DNA of 64,000 bases from Seohaeicola_A nanhaiensis (GTDB lineage: Bacteria > Pseudomonadota > Alphaproteobacteria > Rhodobacterales > Rhodobacteraceae): the NCBI RefSeq assembly GCF_042654245.1, contig NZ_JBHSGI010000002.1:1054001-1118000 (forward strand), written 5' to 3'. Position numbers and translations under genes: made by a program. The notes below the pieces were generated by a model. It made no database searches and was not told where the DNA came from. It was given only the letters and a program-made list of their open reading frames with translations. This document shows positions 58,545 to 64,000 of this stretch, piece after piece (the first letter of the stretch is position 1; each line of letters opens with the position of its first letter).

Positions 58545-59723
58545 ATGACTGTCACCACAACTGTCCCGCGCCGTCCGGTTTCGTTCTACGTACCCGTCAC
58601 CGCCGCCTTCGGCGCGCTGGCCGGGCTGTTTGTCGGCACCGCCCAGGGCTCCGGCCTGCTGGGCGTCGTGATCGGTGCGCTGCTGATGGGGGCCATCGCC
58701 TTCGCCGCCCCGCTCTCCGGGCTGCCCGAAAGGGCGGTCCGCTGGGCCCTTCTGGCCGCCATGGCCATCGCCGGATACCTGATCGGAGGCGTCTCTGCCG
58801 CCATCATAGGGGCCGCCTTCGGCTGGTTCTTCGGATGGCTGATCTTCTGGCTTTACGAAGGGCGCTACCGCACCCATCTCGCGCCCTACCTGACCTCGGG
58901 CCAGGTCCTCTGGCACTATACCTTCCGGGTCATCTGCGGCGCGATCTTCATCTTCCTCATCACGCCCATCCTCGTGGTGATGCCGCTGTCGTTCAACGCC
59001 CAGAACTTCTTCACCTTCACGCCAGAGATGCTGCGCCTCGATCCCGCGGGCTTTTCGCTCAAGCACTACCACGACTTCTTCACCAATTCGGACTGGCAGC
59101 AGGCCCTGAAGAATTCGGTCATGATCGCGCCGATGGCCACGCTGCTGTCGGTCGGCTTCGGCACGCTTGCCGCCATCGGCCTGTCCCAGCCCCATGTGCC
59201 GTTCCGCCGTGCGATCATGGCGATCCTGATCTCGCCGATGATCGTTCCGCTGATCATCTCGGCGGCGGGGATGTATTTCTTCTATTCCCGCATCGGCCTG
59301 CAGGGCACCTATATCGGGGTCGTTCTGGCCCATGCCGCGCTTGGCATTCCCTTCGTCATCATCACCGTGACCGCGACGCTCGTCGGTTTCGACAACTCGC
59401 TGACCCGCGCCGCCTCGAACATGGGCGCGGACCCGGTGACGACCTTCTTCCGCGTGCAGATGCCGCTGATCCTGCCCGGCGTGATCTCGGGCGCGCTGTT
59501 CGCCTTCATCACCTCCTTCGACGAGGTGGTCGTGGTGCTCTTCGTCGGCTCTGCCGGGCAGAAGACCCTGCCCTGGCAGATGTTCACCGGCCTGCGCGAA
59601 CAGATTTCGCCCACCATCCTCGCCGTCGCGACGATCCTGGTGGCAATCTCCATCGTCCTGCTTACGGTGGTCGAAATGCTGCGCCGCCGCTCGGAACGCC
59701 TGCGCGGGATGAGCCCGGGCTGA
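58545..59723 (+). CDS. potC: Polyamine-type ABC transporter permease, PotC type, with extra N-terminal membrane domain
   Basis: 392 residues, where PotC is normally about 265. The C-terminal part (about 120-392) is a normal six-helix PotC with the coupling loop TRAASNMGADPVTTFFRVQMP and SFDEVVVVLFVGSAG. Residues 15-105 add about four short, Gly/Ala-rich membrane segments (for example FGALAGLFVGTAQGSG and AIIGAAFGWFFGWLIFWLY), giving about ten in total. The role of the extra domain is unknown. It is the last gene of the operon and converges with the transglycosylase gene. Confidence 0.88.
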   Translation: MTVTTTVPRRPVSFYVPVTAAFGALAGLFVGTAQGSGLLGVVIGALLMGAIAFAAPLSGLPERAVRWALLAAMAIAGYLIGGVSAAIIGAAFGWFFGWLIFWLYEGRYRTHLAPYLTSGQVLWHYTFRVICGAIFIFLITPILVVMPLSFNAQNFFTFTPEMLRLDPAGFSLKHYHDFFTNSDWQQALKNSVMIAPMATLLSVGFGTLAAIGLSQPHVPFRRAIMAILISPMIVPLIISAAGMYFFYSRIGLQGTYIGVVLAHAALGIPFVIITVTATLVGFDNSLTRAASNMGADPVTTFFRVQMPLILPGVISGALFAFITSFDEVVVVLFVGSAGQKTLPWQMFTGLREQISPTILAVATILVAISIVLLTVVEMLRRRSERLRGMSPG

Positions 59724-59727
59724 GCCG

Positions 59728-61008
59728 CTAGCGCAGCGTCTGCAGCAGCCGCAGCGAGGCATAGCCATCGGGCAGCAGCCCGGTGGCCACCTGATAGGCC
59801 CGCACCGCGTTGATCGTCAGCGGGCCGATCCGCCCGTCCAGCTTCACCGTGTCGAACCCCTTCGCCGTCAGCAGCCGCTGCAGCTCCACCCGCTCGTCAA
59901 AGGTCAGCGCCCGGTCGCCGCGCGGCCAGTCGTGCTGCACCGGCTTGCCCCCGGAGATCCGGTCGGCCAGATGCCCGACGCCGATCACATAGGCGTCGGC
60001 GGTGTTGTAATGCTCCAGCACCTCGAAATTGTCGAAGATCATGAAGGCCGCGCCCGCGCCGCCGCCCGGCAGAAGGATCGACGCCAGCCCGTAGTCGGGC
60101 ACCGGTTTGCCATCCAGCCCCAGCACGCCCAGCGCCGCCCAGTCGGCCGGCGTCTTCGTCACCTGCCGGTTGGCAAGGGTGTAGGTGAAGCCCTCGGGCA
60201 GGGTGACCTCCACGCCCCAGGGTTGCCCCTTGGTCCAGCCGAAGTGCTTGAGATAGGCCGCCGTCGAGGCCAGGGCGTCGCTTGGATCCTCCGACCAGAT
60301 GTCGCGCCGCCCGTCGCCGGTAAAATCCACCGCATGGGCCTGGAAAGAGGAGGGCATGAACTGCGTATGCCCCATTGCCCCGGCCCAGCTGCCTTTGAGA
60401 TCAGCCAATCGGACGTCGCCGGCATCCACGATCCGCAGCAGCTCCATCAGTTCGTTTTCGAAGAAGTCGCGGCGCCGCTGGTCATAGGCCAGCGTCGCCA
60501 GCGAGCGGATGGTGCTGTCGCTGCCGCGAAAGCTTCCATAGGCGCTTTCCAGCCCCCAGATCGCCACGACGATCTCCTTGTCGACCCCGTATTTGGCCTC
60601 GATCCGTTCCAGCAGCGCCTTGTGCTTGGCCAGTGCTGCCTTGCCCGCCGCGATCCGCGCGTCCGAAGCCGCGCTGTCGAGATAGTCCCAGACCGTCTTG
60701 GTGAATTCGTTCTGGCTACGGTCGCGCCGCACCACCTCGGCATCATAGGTGACATCGGCGAAAGCCTGCTCCAGTGTCGCCGGCCGTATGCCCTGCGCCG
60801 CCGCCCGGGCCTTGAACCCTTTCAGCCAGACGGAGAAACTCTCGCTCTCGGGGGCCTCGCCCATATCCTGCGCCTCCGGCCGCGATGTCGGCCGCAGCGA
60901 TTGCGAGACGGCCAGTACCGTGCCCTCCGGGGCAGACTGTTCCGCACTTCCGGCCTGCACGAAATTATAGCCCAGGACCAGAAGCCCCGCTTTCATCCAT
61001 AGACGCAT
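59728..61008 (-). CDS. Lytic murein transglycosylase, MltB family, with peptidoglycan-binding domain
   Basis: 426 residues. A signal-like N-terminus (LWMKAGLLVLGYNFVQAG) is followed by a Pro/Glu-rich linker. The SLT_2 catalytic domain (about 55-345) has the catalytic Glu154 in IWGLESAYGSFRG and the conserved GAMGHTQFMPSSF. A C-terminal PG_binding_1 domain (about 365-426) has DGRIGPLTINAVRAYQ. It cleaves glycan strands of the cell wall in the periplasm, forming 1,6-anhydromuramic ends. No lipobox is seen, so it is probably soluble. It lies alone downstream of rnr by about 200 bases. Confidence 0.92.
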   Translation of the reverse strand: MRLWMKAGLLVLGYNFVQAGSAEQSAPEGTVLAVSQSLRPTSRPEAQDMGEAPESESFSVWLKGFKARAAAQGIRPATLEQAFADVTYDAEVVRRDRSQNEFTKTVWDYLDSAASDARIAAGKAALAKHKALLERIEAKYGVDKEIVVAIWGLESAYGSFRGSDSTIRSLATLAYDQRRRDFFENELMELLRIVDAGDVRLADLKGSWAGAMGHTQFMPSSFQAHAVDFTGDGRRDIWSEDPSDALASTAAYLKHFGWTKGQPWGVEVTLPEGFTYTLANRQVTKTPADWAALGVLGLDGKPVPDYGLASILLPGGGAGAAFMIFDNFEVLEHYNTADAYVIGVGHLADRISGGKPVQHDWPRGDRALTFDERVELQRLLTAKGFDTVKLDGRIGPLTINAVRAYQVATGLLPDGYASLRLLQTLR

Positions 61009-61212
61009 TGTTTCGTCCTGCCAGTCTGCTCAGGATCAATCTAGCGTGAAAGCTGCAGCCGCAAAAGCGTGCCGACAGCTCAAGCGAAATTCTGCGGGAA
61101 TTATGCCGTGTTTTCCCCTGCGAAAGCCGTCTCTCGCCCCCGGCTGAAAACGTCACTCTGCAAAAATACAGGAGAATCAATATGTTGACCCCCCGTCCCA
61201 GCTAGGACACCC

Positions 61213-63471
61213 TCAGCCGCGCCTTTTGCGGCTGACCTTGCGCTTTTCCTTTCCGGCCTTGCGCCTGGCCACCGCTGCCTTGCGCCGCGGTCCGCCCCGC
61301 CCCGAGGGGCCGCTGCCCTTCGGCAGCGCCCGGTCCTCCAGCGTCAGCAGCTCCAGCTCCAGCCCGCCCGTCACCGGCACCGCCTCGGCCAGCCGCACCG
61401 TCACCCGCTGTCCGATGCCGATCACCGTCCCGGTGTCGGCCCCCATCAGGGTGCCGGCCTCGCGGTCGAAATGGAAATACTCGCGCCCCAGCGACCGGAT
61501 CGGAATCAGCCCGTCGGCCCCGGTCTCGTCCAGCTTCACGAAGACCCCGAACCGCGCGATCCCGCTGATCCGCCCGCTGAATTCGTTGCCCACCCGATCG
61601 GCCATATAGGCGGCGAGATAGCGGTCGTTGGTGTCCCGCTCGGCCATCATCGAGCGACGCTCGGTGTCCGAGATATGCTCGGCCGTCGCCTCGAGCCCGT
61701 CGATCTCTGCTGCGCTCAGCCCGTCATCGCCCCAGCCATGCGCCGCGATCAGCGCCCGGTGCACGATCAGGTCGGCATAGCGCCGGATCGGAGAGGTGAA
61801 ATGGGCATAGTTCCGCAGCGCCAGCCCGAAATGCCCGAAGTTCTGCGGCGAGTAATAGGCCTGCGTCATCGACCGCAGGGTCGAAAGGTTGATCAGCTCC
61901 GCGTCGTCCTTCCCCGCTGCCTGATTCAGCAAGCTGTTCAGATGCCGCGTCTGCAACACCTGCCCCTTGGCCAGCGTATAGCCCGCCGCCTGTGCCGTCT
62001 CGCGCAGCGATTCGAGCTTTTCGGGCGCCGGTTCCTCGTGCACCCGGAACAGCAGTGGCGACTTCTTGGCGATCAGCGTCTCGGCGGCGCAGACATTGGC
62101 CAGCACCATGAACTCCTCGATCAGCCGGTGCGCGTCCAGCCGGTCGCGAAACCGCACGGAAGTCACCTTGCCCTCCTCGCTCAGCACGATCTTGCGTTCG
62201 GGCAGGTCAAGGTCCAGCGGCTGACGGTCGTTGCGGGCCTTGGTCAAGGCCTCGTAGGCCGCGAACAGGGGCTTGATCACCTCGTCCAGCAGCGGCGCGG
62301 CCTTTTCCGACACCTGCCCGTCCATCGCCGCCTGCACATCCTCATAGGCAAAGGACGCCGCCGACTTCATCAGCCCGCGGGTGAAGTGGTGCTCGATCTT
62401 CTGACCCATCGCGTCGATCCGCATTCGCACCGCGATGCAGGCGCGCGGCACGTCCTCGTGCAGCGAGCAGAGATCGCCCGACAGCCGGTCGGGCAGCATC
62501 GGCACGACCCGGTCCGGGAAATAGGTCGAATTGCCCCGTTTGCGCGCCTCGGCGTCGAGCGCCGATCCGGGCGTCACATAGGCCGCCACATCGGCAATAG
62601 CGACCCAGAGGATGAAGCCGCCCGCGTTCTTAGGATCCTCATCGGGCACCGCCAGAACGGCGTCATCGCGGTCGCGCGCATCCTCCGGGTCGATGGTGAT
62701 CAGGGGCAGATGCTGCAGGTCCTCGCGGCCCTTCAGCCCCATCGGCTTGGCCTTGTCAGCCTCGGCCATTGCCGCGTCCGAAAAGTGATCGGGGATGCCA
62801 TGCTGGTGAATGGCGATCAGCGACACCGCCCGAGGTGCGCTCGGGTCGCCCAGCCGGTCGGTCACGCGGGCCCGGGGCAGGCCCATCCGGCCGGCCGGGC
62901 CAAAGGCCTCGGCCTCGACCAGTTCACCGTCCTTGGCGCCGCCGCGGGCCTCTTCCGGCACCATCCATTCGTTCTGCCCGGATTTGTCGACCGGCACGAT
63001 GCGCCCGCCTTCCGAAGTCTTGCGGAAGACCCCCAGAACCCGGCGCGGGTTGGTGCCGATCCGCCGGATCAGCCGCGCCTCGTAGTTGTGATCCTCTTCA
63101 TGCACCACCGCCAGCTTGGCCAGGATGCGATCCCCCGCGCCCAGCGCGGGGTCCGAGGCGCGCGGGACCACGAGAACCACCGGCTCCACCCCCTCGCCGT
63201 GCCATTCCAGCGGGCGGGCGAAGAGATCGCCGTTGGCGTCGGGCGCCTTCACCTGCAGCACCGTCACCGGCGGCAGGCGCTCGGGGTCGCGGTAGGTGCG
63301 GCGCCGCTTCTCCAGATGCCCTTCGGCCTCCAGCTCCTTCAGCAGACGTTTGAGGTCGATCCGCGCCGCGCCCTTGATGCCGAAGGCCTTGGCGAGATCA
63401 CGTTTGGAATTGAGGGTCGGGTTGGCTGCGATCCAGTCGAGGATCTCGGCCTTGGAGGGGATGCTGCTCAT
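61213..63471 (-). CDS. rnr: Ribonuclease R
   Basis: 752 residues. Domain order is a winged-helix N-terminus (5-65), two cold-shock-type OB folds (about 80-225), the RNB catalytic domain (from about 260, with ITIDPEDARDRDDAVLAV carrying the metal-binding Asp residues), an S1 domain (about 630-710) and a basic tail (RKAAVARRKAGKEKRK). It degrades structured RNA 3' to 5'. The ATG at 63471 starts MSSIPSKAEILDWI; a GTG five codons upstream is an alternative, and neither has a clear ribosome site. The gene follows a glycosyltransferase gene by 30 bases. Confidence 0.96.
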   Translation of the reverse strand: MSSIPSKAEILDWIAANPTLNSKRDLAKAFGIKGAARIDLKRLLKELEAEGHLEKRRRTYRDPERLPPVTVLQVKAPDANGDLFARPLEWHGEGVEPVVLVVPRASDPALGAGDRILAKLAVVHEEDHNYEARLIRRIGTNPRRVLGVFRKTSEGGRIVPVDKSGQNEWMVPEEARGGAKDGELVEAEAFGPAGRMGLPRARVTDRLGDPSAPRAVSLIAIHQHGIPDHFSDAAMAEADKAKPMGLKGREDLQHLPLITIDPEDARDRDDAVLAVPDEDPKNAGGFILWVAIADVAAYVTPGSALDAEARKRGNSTYFPDRVVPMLPDRLSGDLCSLHEDVPRACIAVRMRIDAMGQKIEHHFTRGLMKSAASFAYEDVQAAMDGQVSEKAAPLLDEVIKPLFAAYEALTKARNDRQPLDLDLPERKIVLSEEGKVTSVRFRDRLDAHRLIEEFMVLANVCAAETLIAKKSPLLFRVHEEPAPEKLESLRETAQAAGYTLAKGQVLQTRHLNSLLNQAAGKDDAELINLSTLRSMTQAYYSPQNFGHFGLALRNYAHFTSPIRRYADLIVHRALIAAHGWGDDGLSAAEIDGLEATAEHISDTERRSMMAERDTNDRYLAAYMADRVGNEFSGRISGIARFGVFVKLDETGADGLIPIRSLGREYFHFDREAGTLMGADTGTVIGIGQRVTVRLAEAVPVTGGLELELLTLEDRALPKGSGPSGRGGPRRKAAVARRKAGKEKRKVSRKRRG

Positions 63472-63501
63472 GGCGCTGACTACCACGCAGCAGGGATGCC
63501 G

Positions 63502-64000
63502 TCATCGGCAAAAATCCCGCTTGCGCAGCGCGCGCAGGTCTTCCGCCGTATCCACATCCGACAGCCTATCGGCCAGGCAGATCCGCAAGTGACCCAAGGC
63601 TGCGCGGCTTTCCGTCAGCGTGTCGGGCGTGGACCAGCGCACGCCTTCGAACATGCGCGGGCGCGCCAGCCCGCCGCGCCGCAATCCGACCAGCCAGAAG
63701 CCGCCGTCCGTGGCCGGCCCGAAGACCGCGTCGTGGCCCCGCAGCGCCGCGAAGGCACGCGCGATGTGGCCCCGCGACAGCTGCGGAATATCCGCGCCGA
63801 TCAGGCAGACCGGCCCGCGGAACTGCCCCATCGCCCGCGCCATCCGGCGGCCGAGATCCCCCGGCCCCTGCGGAATGCGCGGAAGGTCGGCGGGCCAGAT
63901 CTGCCGGTGCAGAGCCTGCATATCCGGTGAAACAGCCAGCACGACGCGCCAGCGCGGGTCGCGCACACGGCGCAGCAGCGCCGCACTTTCACTGCGGAAC
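63502..64000 (-). CDS. TIGR04282/DUF2064 family glycosyltransferase-like protein, 5' end outside window
   Basis: The minus-strand frame is open to the right edge, so at least 165 C-terminal residues are present and the start is missing. DPRWRVVLAVSPD, GDLGRRMARAM, VCLIGADIPQL and DAVFGPATDGGFWLVGL are the core motifs of the DUF2064 family, a GT-A-like nucleotidyl- or glycosyltransferase fold. Function of the family is not settled; members often accompany GT2 glycosyltransferases and radical SAM genes. It ends 30 bases before rnr and may be co-transcribed with it. Confidence 0.87.
   Translation of the reverse strand, partial: FRSESAALLRRVRDPRWRVVLAVSPDMQALHRQIWPADLPRIPQGPGDLGRRMARAMGQFRGPVCLIGADIPQLSRGHIARAFAALRGHDAVFGPATDGGFWLVGLRRGGLARPRMFEGVRWSTPDTLTESRAALGHLRICLADRLSDVDTAEDLRALRKRDFCR

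Noticed and set aside
61182..61205. AGGAG followed by ATG and a seven-codon frame in the mltB-rnr intergenic region, as a leader peptide
   Set aside because: It reads away from both neighbouring genes into the 3' end of rnr, so there is nothing for it to regulate; probably chance.
61471..63930. 819-codon plus-strand open frame opposite rnr and the glycosyltransferase-like gene
   Set aside because: Antisense shadow across two real genes, with no recognisable motif.

Overview
The window is 64 kb of GC-rich alphaproteobacterial DNA, most likely from a marine member of the Rhodobacterales (Roseobacter group). This rests on many ABC-transport and catabolic operons packed head to tail with ATGA overlaps, a class Ib ribonucleotide reductase cluster behind a cobalamin riboswitch, an acyl-CoA ligase resembling DmdB of Ruegeria, a flagellar fragment with a CtrA-like site, and the protein families themselves. 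No tRNA, rRNA, CRISPR array or intact insertion sequence was seen. Taxonomy is inferred from reading alone.

Layout. 1-4151: sugar ABC transporter (end of one binding protein, then a second binding protein, fused ATPase and permease). 4158-9762 (minus strand): nrdHIEF, then an MFS exporter, all downstream of a B12 riboswitch. 9885-11939 (minus): a phospholipid N-methyltransferase-like enzyme and the cbpA-cbpM co-chaperone pair. 12148-18614: a complete N-type (Na+-type) F-ATPase operon in the order beta, epsilon, Q, R, a, c, b, alpha, gamma, followed by a PHA synthase (18692-20431). 20798-36624: an IclR-controlled catabolic island with hydantoinase/oxoprolinase subunits, two SDR dehydrogenases, a polysaccharide-deacetylase-family hydrolase, a dipeptide-type ABC transporter, an MFS carrier and a gamma-glutamyltransferase. 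36661-44252: a polyamine module (class III aminotransferase, GntR regulator, PotFGHI-type transporter, PuuB-like oxidase). 44328-45701: UDP-glucose dehydrogenase. 45714-49123: flgD, fliK, a FlgJ-type rod-binding protein, flgN and a 31-codon stump of motB. 49201-53273 (minus): a DmdB-like acyl-CoA ligase, an M20 deacetylase and an M24 ectoine-hydrolase-like enzyme. 53505-59723: a second polyamine-type ABC operon carrying an unrecognised helical protein and a DUF1330 protein. 59728-64000 (minus): lytic transglycosylase, RNase R and the start-less end of a TIGR04282-type glycosyltransferase.

How the parts work together. Most of the window is nutrient acquisition: four ABC systems take up sugars, peptides or amides and polyamines, each beside enzymes that could open or oxidise the imported compound and, in two cases, beside a dedicated regulator. 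All five substrate-binding protein genes are followed at once by a GC-rich hairpin, which would give high binding protein with low membrane components. The N-ATPase would act as a second, probably Na+-pumping, enzyme beside a housekeeping F-ATPase elsewhere. The riboswitch would shut down B12-independent deoxyribonucleotide synthesis when cobalamin is plentiful, which implies a B12-dependent reductase elsewhere in the genome.

Most notable: the riboswitch-nrdHIEF arrangement with a visible Shine-Dalgarno sequestering helix; the N-ATPase whose b subunit ends in a delta-like domain; a 13+13 bp palindrome before the IclR gene; a protein of unknown function made of helices around a hydrophobic hairpin, inside a polyamine transport operon; and the motB stump, which looks like the scar of a large flagellar-cluster deletion.
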